Source: Augochlora pura
Lineage: Eukaryota; Arthropoda; Insecta; Hymenoptera; Halictidae
DNA length: 64,000 nucleotides
Reading direction: 5' to 3'
Assembly: GCF_028453695.1 (NCBI RefSeq)
Contig: NC_135777.1
Coordinates: 16,419,714-16,483,713, forward strand
Shown: piece after piece, positions 35,006 through 50,600 of the stretch
How the letters are laid out: every line of letters begins with the position of its first letter
Numbering within the stretch: position 1 is the first letter of the stretch
Program-made: the position numbers and the translations under genes
The notes under the pieces: generated by a model
What the model was told of the DNA's origin: nothing
The model's input: only the letters and a program-made list of their open reading frames with translations
The model's database searches: none

Positions 35006-37990
35006 GACAGTGATATATCAAGTTTTAGTAAAATATCTAATATTAGTACCAAATCCTCGACCTGCGACCGCGTCGAATTCGACAGGCGGATTCGCAACGA
35101 CCGAGCGAAACAGCAAACGCGTCCCAAGAAAACGAACGAAGCACGGCCGAGGCGGAAGCTTCGAACTTCGCAATGAGTCCAGGTTTATCATTGTTCGATT
35201 CTCTTCCGCGAAATTGCAATAGTTCGGATATCGAGCGTTCGTCGAAAATCGGGAATTTAGTATGCGGATGGTTGCCGTAGTCGCGGAGTATGTACCCACC
35301 TGGAATGATCTATGACGGTTTTCCCACGTAGAACGACCGTTCGGTTCTCGCATCCGCCGGTGTTTTCTTCGGCCGCGCGGCTACCGAGCGGGGAGCCGAG
35401 GTTTATTACAACACTTTCAACCGGGGTAATCGTTGCCCTGGCTCTTTATGTCAGCGACATCGATAACGGAATGCGGAATGCGCAACATCTGCGGTCCTCC
35501 TTTTTGCTCCGTCGTCGCCCCGGCCTCGCCTTTTTTCCCCACCTTGTTACAACCTCGATCGTGAACTCGCAATACTTTATGCTTTTAATATCGAAACCGT
35601 ACACCGGTCACGCCGCCGCTGTATCCGATATTTTCACCTGGTGCACGGCGCGGGGGTAGTGTGGGAGCCGGCGCCGCGAGCGCGCGCGCGCGACGCGACG
35701 GTTCCGCGTGCTTCGGGGCCAGCTTTTATTCTACAAATTTCACAGTTCGACTTGCATGTTTTGTGGACTTGTCGTCGGGACATTTTCAATATCGGCGGGC
35801 CGCCCTCGATCCTCCGTTTTTATATTTCCTGGCTTTTGTGCGAATGTGTTTAACGGCGGCGCCGACGTTCGCTCGACCGGTAGCGTATTTAGCATCGGCG
35901 TGTCGTGTCGCGGGGAACGCGAGTACGCGCGACCCGTTAACGCGAGATTTTTACGCTTTTGATTGGCAACGGTTTTTGATTAAAGCCGGTAACCGGTTTA
36001 CTGCGCGATAGTTTGAACGTGGCCGCTGTAAATGTTGCACGCGGATGTCGGCCGCTGATAGCGCGCAGTGCCGTTTTAGTGGTAAACGCGGAGCCCGTGT
36101 CCGAGGGAACTTGGTAAAACCGTATTTTAATAATCCTTTGGCTAATTGGCTTGGACAGGATGACCGATCTGTTTCTAAATAATACTTCAAACAACAGTGC
36201 ATTGGTGTCGAATGCGGAATAGAAAGAATTGTAAAATTCTTCTGAGCAAAAAGAACTATAATATTTCATTAAAGAAAAATATTAAATCTCTTATTAAAGA
36301 AAAATTCTATTTCGTGTTAGGATAAATGTATAATTGTTATAAAATATATTTTAATGCCATCGTATCTAAAGAAACGTGGTTGATTCTATATCAGCATTGC
36401 GGTTCTTGCAAAACCTCCCATTATTATTAGAGCTCCGATAATAACGTGGGAACGCGACTGAACGTACATAATATTTAATTAAACCAACACGATACATCGT
36501 CCGCGATCTAATAAATTCAACATTGCAATGAATGCTTCAAATGTAAGCGTGCGGGAATTTCGATTTTCATCTCGTGCTGTAATACTATAGCATTCGTTTG
36601 TACGGATTGTACAATTGGATAATTGGTTCTCTTAACAATTATTACGAACAAGTGATTTTTATTGCATTTTCTTGATAAATTCAAGTTTATCGGGAAACTG
36701 TAAAAGATAAAACTATTTATTTATTTTCTTTACCATATTTCCATATTTATTAGCAATATTAAGATTGTTTATAATCTAATACGTGATCGAATAACCATCG
36801 GAGTGTGTAATTTGCAGCGATTTGTGGACAATAATGACATTGGAGAAAAGATTCTATCGCATAGTCGGCCACTCGCCTTCAACTAGTACGTATAGTTTAC
36901 GGTCGTGTAAACACATACACAGAGTTTGTACATTCATGCGATCCGCCGTTAATTACCGCCTGATAGTACGTATGTAGTTTGAAGTTTAACTACCAAGCTG
37001 TTCGGTGGCGTAAGTACCAAAGAATATTCGCTATTCACCGCCATATGACCCCACATTAATTCGGTATTAATAGGGTAATTAGGCGGTCCTAATATCCTAG
37101 TTGAAGTTCTCTTCGCGCAACGAGGAGGATTTACTACAGTAATAAGACTATACACGGTGGCACATAACGTAAGAACCGGTCTCGAACGACAAAGAAATAC
37201 AAGAGAAACAATAAAATCGATAATAACAAGAAAATCAATAATAACAAGAATATCAATAATGTTTCAATAAATTTCACGTCCTAATAAAATCAATTTTTTA
37301 AAATTACAGTGTATAAATAATATCAAAAAACATAAATATCCGATAACAAATCGTGACAACAATTAAACTATTTCACCTTCTTTAACGCAAATTTATTCGT
37401 CCGTTTGTTGCAAAAATTACTGTCAAGCCGAAAAATAAATCGCACAATTTAAATTATTTGTTCAAAGAAATTTGTTGTATTAAACTTAAAGGATTTAATT
37501 ATTTCTCAATCTCTTTTACCATAAATATTCAACATTTGCGCTAGAATTATATTTTACTTATATTATATCAAATACGAAAGATTCGAAAATTTATTATATA
37601 TATATAAATTTTTAAACAAATAAATTTCAGTTGCTATAAGTTTAATAATACATTATTTAACCTTTTTATTATACAATTTCTCATGTTCTTCATCGCTTCC
37701 GAATTTGTCAGAAGGAAATAATAAGTTTCATACTTGCGCATAAAATGTTGATGAAAAAATGCTCGACGAAATTAATGCTTTTGTGTACTCGATCAGCTAA
37801 AACAAATTGTCAATATTTTTTGTTATTTTCCGAGGTTGTTCACGGTCGAGTAAGTTGACAAATAAAATGGTTCGGTACCGTAACGATCAGCCAAAATATT
37901 CGTTCGATATCGCGTAATTTATCAATCAGACGTTTTTCTGTTTTCGAAACGAATCGCCGGTGAGAATCGTGCGTTCCGGTTCTTTTTTAT

Positions 37991-38006
37991 TCTCTCTCTC
38001 TCTCTC
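37991..38006 (+). repeat. (TC)8 microsatellite
   Basis: Eight TC dinucleotides, followed closely by a poly-A run. Confidence 0.9.
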
Positions 38007-41000
38007 GAAAAAAAAAGTAAAAAAATATATTCGCAGTCAAGCGGGATTCAGCGGGGCGAGGAAAAATGATTGCGCGCAAACACGTAGCGTAATATAATCA
38101 GCATATAAATTTCAGAAATATTCAGGCTGTTTGGTACGTAAATCGATGTTTCCTTATGCGACTACATAACGTATCCTATAGAACGGCGTATGTATGTATA
38201 TTCAAAGTACAGCATGTCAATTCGGAACGTGTCTGAAATCCATTGGGGAAACGTGTAGAAGCCTGCATTCAAATGAACGGTCAACACTTTGAAGATTTGC
38301 AATGGTAAATATTTCATACGATTCGTGACAATTGTGGCGCGGACGATTTTCTCCGGTCGCAGAAACGAATAAGAAACGGAATAACTATTATCTGTGACGT
38401 AGTCGTTCTTTTTACGACGCGCGTAACGTTTTGCAATTTCTATTGTTCGTCTTCGTTAGTTAAAAATAAGCTGTTCGCGAGTTCCCTCTTCCAAAAATCC
38501 TGCGACATCGTTGCAATATTTTGCTTTACGATTTCTTTTCTATATTTTTTTAAAAGTCGTTTCAAATGCTAACAAACATGAATAAAATATCGACGACTCA
38601 TAAATCGACCTGTGCAATGAACAATAGCATCTAGTCATGCAATTAAAAATTCTGAATAAATAATCGAGGTTGAAATATTTTTTTAGAAACGTGAGAATTG
38701 TTTAAAAAGTGAAGTAAAAATGAAATTAAACAGTCGCATATAGAAATAAAAACGGAAGGTCATAGATAGTAACTAAAAATAATAATTAATGAATAATACA
38801 AAAAATGAATAGTCAATGATAAAAATAATAGATAAGACAAGAATTTACAAGCTATAATTAATGCATCACCTAGTTTCTAGTTAAAAAATATAATTCTCGG
38901 TTTTCGACGTCGCGTAAACACGGCGAAAATTCAAGTAAACTTTGATAATGAATTTTGAATGAAAATCTTCCTCGCCGTGGCCGATTCAAACGAACGTTAC
39001 CGGCCACTTTATATCCTCTTCTGCGAGAGCCGGCCAACGTGCGTTCCGTTTCTTGATGTAATCGCGGAGTAAGGGCAATTAAAAAGGAGGGCGGATTTCC
39101 AGCGTGACGGCTGGCTCAAAGTTTTCGGTAAAATAAAACGGTGACGTCTTGTTTCTATCCGTACGTGTCGCGTCACGTGCTCCTTAAACGTCCGCTGGAA
39201 ATCTGCGTCCCGTTTCCTTTTCTTGCCTGGCAGCAATTTAAATAATTGGATAGTATTCTCGGCGCACGAAACAGAAGGATGGACGCAGCGGGATTCATGA
39301 GCTTGTAGTGTAATTAGTGTTGTAAAATCCACTTACCTCATTAGGGCATCTGGAGGAAATAAAAGGAAATTATTTTCCCAGACGCTGTGCAACGAATGAA
39401 AGGGGCGTTAGCATGAAAATTACGTCAGCCGGGGCGGAACCACTTGGATAAAGTTTTTATCCACGACATGTGAAACTTTCGGTTTACACAGTCACGTCAC
39501 GTATCTTTCTACATATATTTGCCAGATTTTTCATCGCGTCTATTAACCTTATTTCGTTAATTAACCGGGGTAAAGAACTTTCCCTGTAGTCACTTGGCCG
39601 GCCAAGTTTCTATGACGGAGATACGCGGGTAATTTTCGGCGGCATCGCATTCGCGTTTATTTGAAGATCTAATGGATAAGACTCGAGTTCACTTTTCGAG
39701 TAATTATTATTTAGCTAGAAATATTGATGCTTTTTTATCGTTGGACGGTCAATCTTTTAGGCGAATAGTTAACATTCTTGAATATCAAATTTTCAAAGCA
39801 CGGAAAGATTGATTCTCTAAAATTCAAATATAATTATTTAAACAGTACAAAAATCTGACGGAAGTCTTTTTTTAATTATTTATAGATGTAATTATTTTTT
39901 ACAGTATTTTACTAGGACGAAATGGACTATTATAAAGTAAATATTCTTTTCACTAGTGTCGACATAACCTTGACAATACCTTTAAAAAATGGAAGTTCTT
40001 CAACTTTTTCTAATTTTATTGTCTTACATTTTACATTAACTTAAGCTCTACAGGTTGTAATTTATTCGAGACATTAATATAGCATTTTTGCTTTGAAGAA
40101 CATTTTTAGTACGAGCTTCGGTAGCAGTCTCCTTTTGATTTATTAATTACGTCTCGTCACGCGCGCGATCGTGTCCCGTCGTTCGTTTGCTATACCAAAA
40201 CTAATCACTTGCTTTATCACCGAATAACATGATAAATTCACTTTGATTCACGGTGATAAATCGATTGATCGATAAATTAACTGCTAGTGTCGCTGCCATC
40301 AAAAGCGATTTTATTGTGACCGTGCAGTTAACGCATTGATTGACAAGCTAAACTTAGTAAACAACAATTAATTAAACACTTTGTCCGGCATTAAGTAACC
40401 TGATTTAAAAGTTAACTGCGCGTCGAACGTCGTCAATGAACACACTATTAGTGCGATCGTAAATAATTGTAGTGTAATTATCGTGGAGATATCTGTTTCG
40501 TAGTTTCATGTTTCATTCCATGGGGAGACAAGATAAAACTGTAAAATAAATACTGTCGTCACAGATAGGTGAGAAAGTATGATAAGAAAAAATTGTTAAA
40601 ATAACGTAAAACTGATGTGATAGTTCAAATTAAATGCGTAGTTAGTAATAGTACCACAATACTACAATTTATATTTATCGAAAACTTTTTCGTTTGGTCG
40701 AATAATATAACGCATATATTTCAATAAAAATTGTAGGATTTTGCAATTTATCCTTATTTGCCGAAGGTACAATTTTCAAGATGGAAATTAAAAATTATAT
40801 GTACCACAGAAATTCTGTCGTCTATACTGAAATTAAATATTAACAAAACCATTATCTATTTAACAAAATGAACAGAACCAAATTTATCGAATAAGAAACA
40901 ACGAATAAAAGTTCCACCAAACGATTAATAAATAACTGAAACAGTAAATAACCGACCATGTTAACAGTAAATAATAAACTATCTACTCGTTACTCTCATT

Positions 41001-41059
41001 TGCAGATAATATTACTTAAACAATCCTGGGCACTGTTAAAAACCGTGCACGGCCGATAA

Positions 41060-41900
41060 ATAAATCAGACATTCCAGGTACGAATAACCAAAGTAGGGGA
41101 GCCCTTGCACCGGAAACGAAGGGACAGACGAAAGAACCGGGCTCTCGTTAATCAGCCAACAAGTGAGAGAAGAAAGAAACGGGGTAATCACCGGCCGTCG
41201 CGGCGCGGCGTCGTCTGTTCTATTAGGCCTGAGAGGCTAATCCCGTCTCGTCCTGCATCGATGATGAGCAGCCAGCCCGGCGTAGCAGGAGGGACACACC
41301 AGCGGGGAGGGCGGGGGGGAAAGTGTGAAGTCAAGAGCCGGGAAATTTTCGGACGTGGGCACACAGATTGGGCGTAAGAACATGGCGGAGTGAGTATAAC
41401 GAGGCAGGTCGTTGAAACAAGTTTCACCTTTTGAACTCGAAGACAGGAACAGCGGGCGCGCGTGTAAAGAAACAGAGGATGGGAATTCTCTTCATGGTAT
41501 CTTGTACCGGCGCACACAGCCGCGGGAGGACTTAAGGCCCGTGTTAGTACATACGGAGCCGGGACACGTACAACGAGCCACGGGAAGCGCTTCTGCACCC
41601 GCACAGTCCTATCCAGGAGTACATAGAGCACGCATATACGTGCAATATCGTTTGCACATACATCGAGGAGGAGGCAGGTGGTAGTTTCCGCTGCAGAGAC
41701 CCGAGTTAGCAAAACTTTGACCGACGTAGTTCCCGCCGCCAACCCCGTTGCCACCCACACACCCTTTCTATCTCCCTTCTCCTCTCGCTAGCTTTTAGTC
41801 TCCCCACTCTCTCTCTCTCTCTCTCTACCCCACTCTAGCGCTGACTCTACCCCGCCGGATGCGGCTGGAACGCTCAAGGCACCCTGTATTTGTCTTTTCG
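41060..41900. other. GC-rich block of unknown role inside the Ig2 intron
   Basis: This block is much richer in G and C than its flanks and opens long frames on both strands, none of which resembles a known protein. At 41382 an ATG is followed by GCGGA and then a GTGAGT donor consensus, which could be the 3' edge of an untested first exon. It ends in a CT microsatellite. An internal promoter is possible but unproven. Confidence 0.35.
41807..41826 (+). repeat. (CT)10 microsatellite
   Basis: Twenty bases of perfect CT repeat at the 3' edge of the GC-rich block 41060-41900. Confidence 0.92.
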
Positions 41901-42234
41901 ACCGTAGATATTTTTCCCCGTCCGCGGTAGCTAACGATTGTCGTCCGGAAGAATGCTATTAAGATCTACGTGAACGCGCGAATAAGCGTATTCATGCTTA
42001 TGAATTAATGGAGGAACCAAAGTGCAGACTCATTACGAAGATAAATCGTTCTTCTTCAACAATGGGAGTTCGATTAACCGCTATTGGCAACGCGGCTCCG
42101 TGTACTTTCGGCGAAACTGTTCGAACAGTTTGCATGCACCCTCGCGAGCAAAAGGCGGCGTCGTCCCTGTTGTCGTTCGGTTCACAACGATAGCTGAACT
42201 GTGATAGCGGTGCCGTGATCGGTGGAACAGTATT

Positions 42235-42340
42235 TTAACCCTTTACACTCGAGCAACCATCACAAGACGCTGTTAAGATTATTCTGTCGCGTTTTAATTC
42301 AATATTATTTTCAAATTTCTGCATATTGTACAATCGTTGA
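42235..42340 (+). mobile_element. TTAA MITE, copy 4, left end only
   Basis: TTAACCCTTTACACTCGAG followed by an AAGATTATTCTGTCGCG stretch like the other copies. I could not find a clear right terminus, so the end coordinate is approximate. Confidence 0.5.
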
Positions 42341-45300
42341 AAACGTAATTGTTGCATTAGTCGTAAAATTCAATTTGTCATGCATATATTATACCGAGTT
42401 GTATAAAATTATATAAATTATTTTTGGTATTCGCGTTGTATGCGGATATAATATCACTGTCAGAATTTAACCAACGTTGAATCGATTTCTGAGAATTTAA
42501 TAGTCGCATGCAGAGCGTATCTGCGAGAGATGTCCCCGACCAATTTCTATAATTAGAGGACCGACAAATTTGTTCGCATCGCCGAATTGTTTTCTGTTTT
42601 TTTTTTCAGATCAAATAGAACGGACTCAAATAAAACATATTGTTTTTGTGCCTCGATTGATTTTTCAGAGAGAAGTCACCGTTCGAAAAATTCCTTTGTT
42701 CGCTCAAATATTGCTCCGTGTAATAGAATCATGTACGGAATTTCGCTATATCAATTAAATCGTCGGGAATATCGCCGAAACGAAAAAGGCATAACAATTT
42801 CCACTATTAGTGTATAATGCAATGACCTCGGCAATAGAAATCTGGTTATTTCTTTATCGCAGAGCTGGCTTTGACTGTCTGAATATTAAATATATAAAAA
42901 ATATAGTATCATAAAATATAATATCATAAAATATATAATAATATTATAAAATATAATACCATAAAATAAAAAAATATGAGAATATATAAAAAAACGATTC
43001 CAAAAATTCTGGTCCGATCTGTGAACAGCGAAAAAATGTTCTGCCTTTTATTTTAACAAATTTTTGATACAATTGTTTTATATTATAAAAAAATAAATCT
43101 GAAAATGCAAGCGACGATTTGTAGAAATTGCACGATACTTTTCATAATTCTCTGGTCAGTTTAACCGAAGATTTGATGTATTCTGTTGGCACAGAAAACG
43201 CATTAGACTATTTAATTAATTAATAAAGAAAAAATTATAAAGAGACTTTAATAGATTAGTATACAACTTACTGTTCGATTTTATTGTATCTACCTGCGAC
43301 GTTGTTGAATTTCGAAATATCCTTGCTTTTTCATACATTAATCGTCACAATTTTCGGCATTATCAATAACAGGTAATTAAACGAAAACCGTGTTATCTTA
43401 GCCGCTGAATTTGGTACATTTGAAATTACTCGTTCGGCATTGTTCTGCTATTGAAACGTATCGTATAAAGCGTAAAATTATTAGCGCAAGGATAATCAAG
43501 TTTATATAAACATATGTCGTATAATACACAATGTGATTATATGTATATCACCGCAGTCTTCGTGGAGTATATAATGAAAATGTCAGATAATAGAAGGTCA
43601 AACAATAACACGTAACGATTGTGCCGGCTGCTTTCGGTATTAATTAATAAAATTGTTACGCACGTAGGAACGCGTATTAGAAACAACACGATGGCATCGT
43701 ATAATACACAACGTGACATTTTTAAAGATCTAAAATTATCGAATATAAAGATCAACAAGTTTCTTATTTTCATTTCGTACAGGGTAAATTTGTTTTGATT
43801 GCAAATGGAAAGTTTAACATTCTAGTTACTAGTACTAATTATCTAAGATACTATTCTTTACGTTCCTACTTCGCATAAATACATCAATAAATATTTAAAT
43901 AAATATATATTTAAAAAATTAAAATTCACACTAGCTGATTCGTTTTAAACATTTACAGTTTTCATATTTTGCATACTCCATACAGTTTGAATAAATCTTT
44001 TTGAATGCATATGCAAAAGTCTATCATGATTGTCTATTATTTTTATAATATTTTCGAAGTGAGCTGGAATATATTAAAAAAGGAGAAAACAATTCTGGAA
44101 CTATAAGGTAGCATTGTGGTTGTCATTATGAACGTCAATTGATTGAACTGATAAAAAATTAGGGAATTATGTTCGATTGATACTGTTGTGATCTATTAAC
44201 ATTTTTTACATGTTATTACATATTATTACTTATTATATAATATCAAAATAGCTCCGAAAGGACTCGGTTTCATTAATGATCCCAAACCACAAAAATGTGC
44301 AAGGCAAAGATTCCACAGAAAACTACGTATTATTCCCATCCCCTACTCAATATACTTGTTGCACATCTCTCATACTATCACAAGTTACGTATCCACGCGC
44401 GTTCTTATTCATATGTCACATTTCCACAGCTCATTCAGATCATAAACCACCGTAGATTCGAACGATGTGTCTTACCATTCCACGGAGCAAATTAACTGAA
44501 TTTTAGAGGAAGTTTGTGGTCGTTCAAACTCCGATCAAATACGCAAAACGGTAAGATCACGTGCTTCAAAGCGAGTTTATATGAAAATGGAGTCGATTAC
44601 TGTGACCAATTGCTGACTCTTTGGTTTACTTAATATTATAATAGATAATATATTACTTAGTAATAAGAGTGGTTTTATTTTGAGATCCTGTTCCACCGGG
44701 ATCACAGTGTTTTCTTGGAGGTTGATATTAACATTAATATTACATTAATATAATATTGTTATTAAATCATACTCATATTACATAATTAATATTATACTAT
44801 ATAATATAGTTAATATTATTCTATACAATATATACTTAATACAGTTAATAACATGCACGAAATCCATTTACTCTTTCTTCATCATTTAATAACAAAAATT
44901 CAGCGCTTCTTATTCGAGAAATACAAAGTTAATTGCGCCAGCTAACGAAGAAATATCACGGCAATTAGCCGGCCACAATAATCGGCTCCGTTGCCATTCA
45001 GAAATCCCGCTCGGCGAGCGCGTAAATCATCTTCGGTATACCGGGGTCGCCGTGGCGGATCCCGTCGCGGCGTTTATTTTGTATACGAAGGAGACAAGAA
45101 ACGCGGATGGAATTGCTAAACGAGAGTAACACCTCTGCGTCGAGTGGTTCGCGGGAATAGCAACGGGGACGGCGACGGGCAACGATAGTCAACGGGGATG
45201 AAAGATCGCCGACGGAAAGCCGCGAAATGGAAAGAACATATCTCGGGACAAGAAGTTACAGTTCTCTGGTAGGAAACTTTGATCTAAACGAAACCTGGTA

Positions 45301-45346
45301 GAACTTTTAACCAGGTCGAAACAGCGGGCTAATGCAATTGAACGGT

Positions 45347-45369
45347 GGAGGAGAAGGAAAGAGGGAGAA

Positions 45370-45403
<34 letters not shown>

Positions 45404-45413
45404 GGAAAGGGAG
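45347..45413 (+). repeat. 67-base purine tract with (GA)n
   Basis: Only A and G from 45347 to 45413, with about ten consecutive GA dinucleotides in the middle. The matching CT side gives serine/leucine repeats on the minus strand. Confidence 0.88.
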
Positions 45414-47597
45414 CGAGAGAGAGGGAGCGAGTATCTTGGTTGCGGGGGCGGTTACCGGAGGCATGTCGCATGTAAAACAAGAGAGGCCGGAAACTCGATA
45501 CAAAACGTTGTAAGCGGAAGAAAAGATGAGAAGATATATGCTTAATTCACTACTTAGCCGGCTAACGAGTTCCTTAAGTGAGCGAACGCTAACGAGTTTA
45601 CAAAGCTCGTAAGAAAAGCACTATCGTCGGCTGTGAGAGCGACGCGAGATGCATGGCGCGACCGAGACGCGCGGCGGTTTTCTACGGTTAAAAGAAAAAA
45701 CCACCGGCCTAGACAATACCCCCGCGAACCGTTTCGCAATTTGCACTCGGGGAATTTTTGTCCCGAAAGCCTCGTAACCTTTGTCTCGGGAGATAGAATT
45801 TTTATCTGTTCCCTTTGTTGTTTTTTACGGTCCCGGCCACCGGGCGTCCGCCTATCCAGCCATCGGAATTGTTAGCATCTCGCCGGCCATAGGCGCGAAT
45901 TCTTAATGAAATCTCATCGGTTCGCGGTTGGCCGAACCGCCTTTCCGCCCGTATCAATGACGCGAAACGATTTCGCTCGCTGGTTTTTACGGTTCCGCAA
46001 CACGAAACGTGTACAGTTTGTGTTCTTTAAGGCTCTCGGTAACAGTTGTCGAAGACGATTGTTGAAGTCGGGACTTTTAATACGTATTTGTTGGAGCTCG
46101 CGATATTTAGCAATCTTGCTGTTTGTTGGTCGAGAATATAAAATGAAATTTTAAAAAATATAAATTCTTGATCGAAACGAGATAGACTAACCGAGGCTGG
46201 ATTTTATTATTATGATTGAACTTTATTATTGTAATTGGTGTTTTTGACGTGACGTATTCTGAAATATCTGAATAACGTACGCGTAAAATGCGAAAATATA
46301 ATATACGAGAAATATGTGGGAAATGCTGGATATGCAAGAAATGCATAGAAATGCAACATATGCAAAAAAAGTATGTAGATGTGCAGCATACGCAAGAAAT
46401 ATGTAGATATGCAGAATATCGATAATATGAAATAACGATGGCAACTTTATTTGTTACTTGAATGATAACCAAATTTCAAAAATATATATGTGATAATTGT
46501 AAATGACGTATGAAATACACTTTCGCGTGTGCATTTCAAAAAAATATATGCAAAATATATGGAGTATGTGAAATTTAATAAATAAAAACTTTTGGTTTCC
46601 TAACAAAATTTCTACTCTGATCCCATTTCTACATTATCTTTTTGTAGTCAGCCGTTTCTGTTGTAATAATGATTGTCGTATTTTTACCACGAAAATGAAT
46701 TTTAACATAAAACAAAAAAATTTATATAGTAGGAAAAAGTACGATGTTCTAAGTGACGTCAATCGTTTAACAGAAACCTTCGATGTTTGAGCATGTGTAG
46801 CAATTGTCTGATTGTGCTTGTTAATTATTTCTGTCTCCTTATAAATTTATAATGTCGACAGCGCTTTACCAAAGTTTATAAGATATTTAACAACTAGCCG
46901 ATTGAATGGAAATATTTGTACACTAGTACAGTGTTAGTAATGAGCTTTGCTATCGAAGCAGTTTAAGGTTATGTCAAGATTATGTTACATATTATAACAT
47001 ATACTACATACTATACATACTATATTTACTATAGTACTATGACGTTTCAATATTACTGACACACTTAAATGAGTTATCAGCAAACTGTAACATAATCAAT
47101 CTTATAATTCTAGTTACTTATTTTTATTGCCAAACAACTATTAATATCTTCCATTAGTAAATTAGCTAGAAAACGTGTTCAAATTGAAAATTCCATTAAA
47201 CGAGACACGATAATGATTAATTAACCGTGTGTATATTCCAGTATTATCAGTGGACGCATTACCACTTAATTATGTAGCCATTTCCAACACGTCAAAAACT
47301 TTGAGGGTAATTACTTATACGTGCTATGTGAAATAAATTCTCCATGTAGCCGAGAATAGCCGAAGGCAATGAGAATTTAAATGGTCCTGTTAATTTTCGC
47401 TAGAGTCGCGACATTTTCTCCCTTTGAATTTACAAAGCAGCCATTATTCGTACTGTAATCACCTTATCGATTAAAAAATCACGAAGGTTATAAGATAAAT
47501 TGTGTCATAATTTTCAATATTATTATTGACCCTCTAATCAAAGTCAAGAGCAATTCAAGAACTATCCGATAAATAATTCATAGAAAAGTATAGTTCA

Positions 47598-47665
47598 AAA
47601 CAAAGATGAAAATTAAATGAAAATTAAAAGAAAATTGAAAGAAAATTAAAAGAAAATTAAATGAA
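47598..47665 (+). repeat. A-rich tandem repeat of about 11 bp
   Basis: GAAAATTAAAA-type units repeat about six times with single-base changes. Confidence 0.7.
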
Positions 47666-50600
47666 GATACGACAACGAAAAATGCGATAAAAATGTCTGT
47701 AGCCATACTTTTTGCTGCTATTTTTTGCTACAAGACATAATTTATCTTCAAATATAAAATAATCTTGACATAAAGTAACATCAAATAATATTTCAACCTG
47801 CGATGGATCCAGCCGTGTCTTGTATTTATTAATACTAATGCGTATCAATTCCCAAGCATCTCGTGCTTGGTATCAAACACTAGCGAGCCAAGTTATTGGC
47901 GTGGCAAGACGGATTTGTTCTGATTCCCTCTGCCGCAGATGCGGTATAAACAGCATTATTCGGGCTCAAAAGAAAGTATTCTATATTTTAATAACTATTT
48001 CACGCTCTCCTGGATCAAACGAGTACTTGAATTTGAAAAGTATCGACGGCTACAGAGTGGAAGCGTCGTAGCGAGAAAAGTGATGCAACTTCCACGTTCG
48101 AAACTGTACAGCATTCATTTGCATGCAGCTTCGCATGAAACACATGCAGTTTACGTTCCATAGAATATGATTGAACACTATAATATTATAGTAAAGTGGA
48201 ATAACTTTCGTCTTAGTGACCTTATCGTTCCTCGTTCGATGTTCACCATGTTCTTAAATGATAGTTTAAGAAACACTGTGACATGAATAATAGTTAAAGA
48301 AAAACCTCGCGAAGAAACACTTCTTCTTCTTTCAATATTTTTATAATTTTACTGGAAAAAATTCACCGACAAAGAACAAATAAAAATAAGAAAAATGAGG
48401 GATGAATAAGGGTTCACCCTTTGAGGGTTGAATATTTTCGTATTAATTGTGCCAGGCCAATGTATCTGATTCACAAAATTGCAAACAAATAATAAGAAAA
48501 AAAAATTAAATTTAACGGCAGATTATAAAATTTTAATTCAGATGGACAACAGCAAGGACCTACAATTAGACCCCACCACTAGTATTGCAAACTAGATGAG
48601 CGTCAAAAGTTTTCTATTGAAACCGTACTTAAGAATAAACCAAGAATTAAAACTCAGATTGACGTTCCACACTTCGATAAATAATTCGTTCCCCCCTCAA
48701 CGACAAATTTCCAACAGCTCCAATCCCCCGGTCATGAAACGATTAATTCCAGCCTGCCTGAAAACGAATACACCAGGCAACCCGACAAAAAAATCACTCG
48801 AACCGCGCTCGTAAAACAAATCAGAGAAACCATTCCACTCCTCCTCGGCAGCTAGCAGGAAGGTGCCCGCGAAACCGATTTATTCAAGCCGATTTCCATA
48901 AAGCAGCGTCAAGCGTGCACTCCGTAGAATGAGTTACACCGTATGCTAAAGAGTGCAAGAGAACAGGCTCGCGGAGGCACCGTTTTGACGTATAAACGCA
49001 CCGATAGCGTCAAACAAATCCGGGCATCGATAACCCGGGCTCGGGAGTCCTCCATTTATCCCTCGCAGCGTCCGCAAACCCACTGTGTGAACCTTCCCTG
49101 TCGAAGACAGTACATATGTACCTGCACACTGGAGATAGAGAAAGGGGGACGACCGTGTTCGGCGTGAAGGTACGAGCAGTTGTTTAGGTATATTCGCACT
49201 ACAATGTTTATCATATACAGGTTAACTTTTCATAAAGATATGAGAGAGTGTATAGTCAGTAACGATGATTTTAGACGCGCCTATATACATAAATTGCTTC
49301 TAACTATGGAATCAGCTAAAAAATTTCAATTTTTATAGACAAAAGTTAATATGATAATGAATGAAATATAACGTGTTTCGAAACTCAGATTAAGGAACAT
49401 CTTTTCAGGAAAGATGAGGGTAGTGGAGACATTTACTGTTGACTGAATGATTGCTGTTGTTGTTTTTTTCGGTGCTTAAATATGGTATACTTAGTTTATT
49501 ATCATTATATTAATTACAATTTATTGAAACTGATATATTCTGGTGATTTTATAATTACGAGACGAAGAGTACGTGTACTATCATCTTTTCGCGCGTAAAC
49601 AGGTACTACAGAGAAACAGCGATCGCGAGAGTGCGGCAACGTTGCATTTGGGACTAGGTGGGTGCTGATCAGAGCTCGGAGTCTCTAAGAACCTGCTCAA
49701 GCTGTTTCCTCTGGTCTAACCACTGTATATACTGTGAAAGAGGGAGAAAAGGAGTAGAGTATATCGTTTCTACCCCTATCCACCTCCGCGATAGACTAGC
49801 GGGGTCAAATCCGGTTCCATAAGTTTTATTCTATACTGAATATGGTCTATACTAAAAATAATGTAACCAACAGAGAATACTCGATACGTTGATAGGGACA
49901 GGTTCTCAATTTTAACAGCGCACTTTCTCTCGCTCAAGTTCGCGGCAACGGCTGCAACTCAGTCACACCCCACCGATACTCGTACCAACCGCACGCACTG
50001 GCTTGGCAACGCTGCCAACCTATGAGTTGCCAGAATTATTGCCTTCAGAAGTTCTGGAGGTTTTTACGGCCTGCGAGCCCTGGGTGTACGGTGATATATG
50101 CAACGTTGCCAAGTGTCCATAACCTTTCGCCACTCAAGGTTTCCATCAGTCTCCATCCCCCACGAAAATTCAAGAATATTGCGGCACTTCGCATTGCTTT
50201 AATTCAATAACTACGCGAAGCGCGCCGTTTGCCGTTTCAAGACGTTTTTTTATAGATGCTTCGCTGTTTATAGAAAATTTCGAAATTACTTTTCAGAGGC
50301 GCAGCTGAAAACCACAATTCGGCGAAGAGCGTCGGTATAAGGGGTAGGTGTTGAAGATTGAAATCGGAGGCGATTGGCTTCGATTTGAGACGCCAAAATT
50401 CCTGAATATTTTAACAAGACGTAGATATTTTAATATTTCAAATATAGATAATAATAATAATAATGGGTATATATTATTTTTATGATCTATATTTTAAATA
50501 TTAAAATATAAGTGAGATATAAAATATAAAGACTCTTAATATTTGAACAAGACGTACAAAGCATACCGGCAGAATTTAAAGAAACTCCCGAATAAATCGC

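Noticed and set aside
41188..41760. 190-codon ORF on the minus strand
   Set aside because: It lies in a GC-rich block where stop codons are rare, runs against other open frames, and has a Cys/Pro/Arg-rich composition without any recognisable domain.
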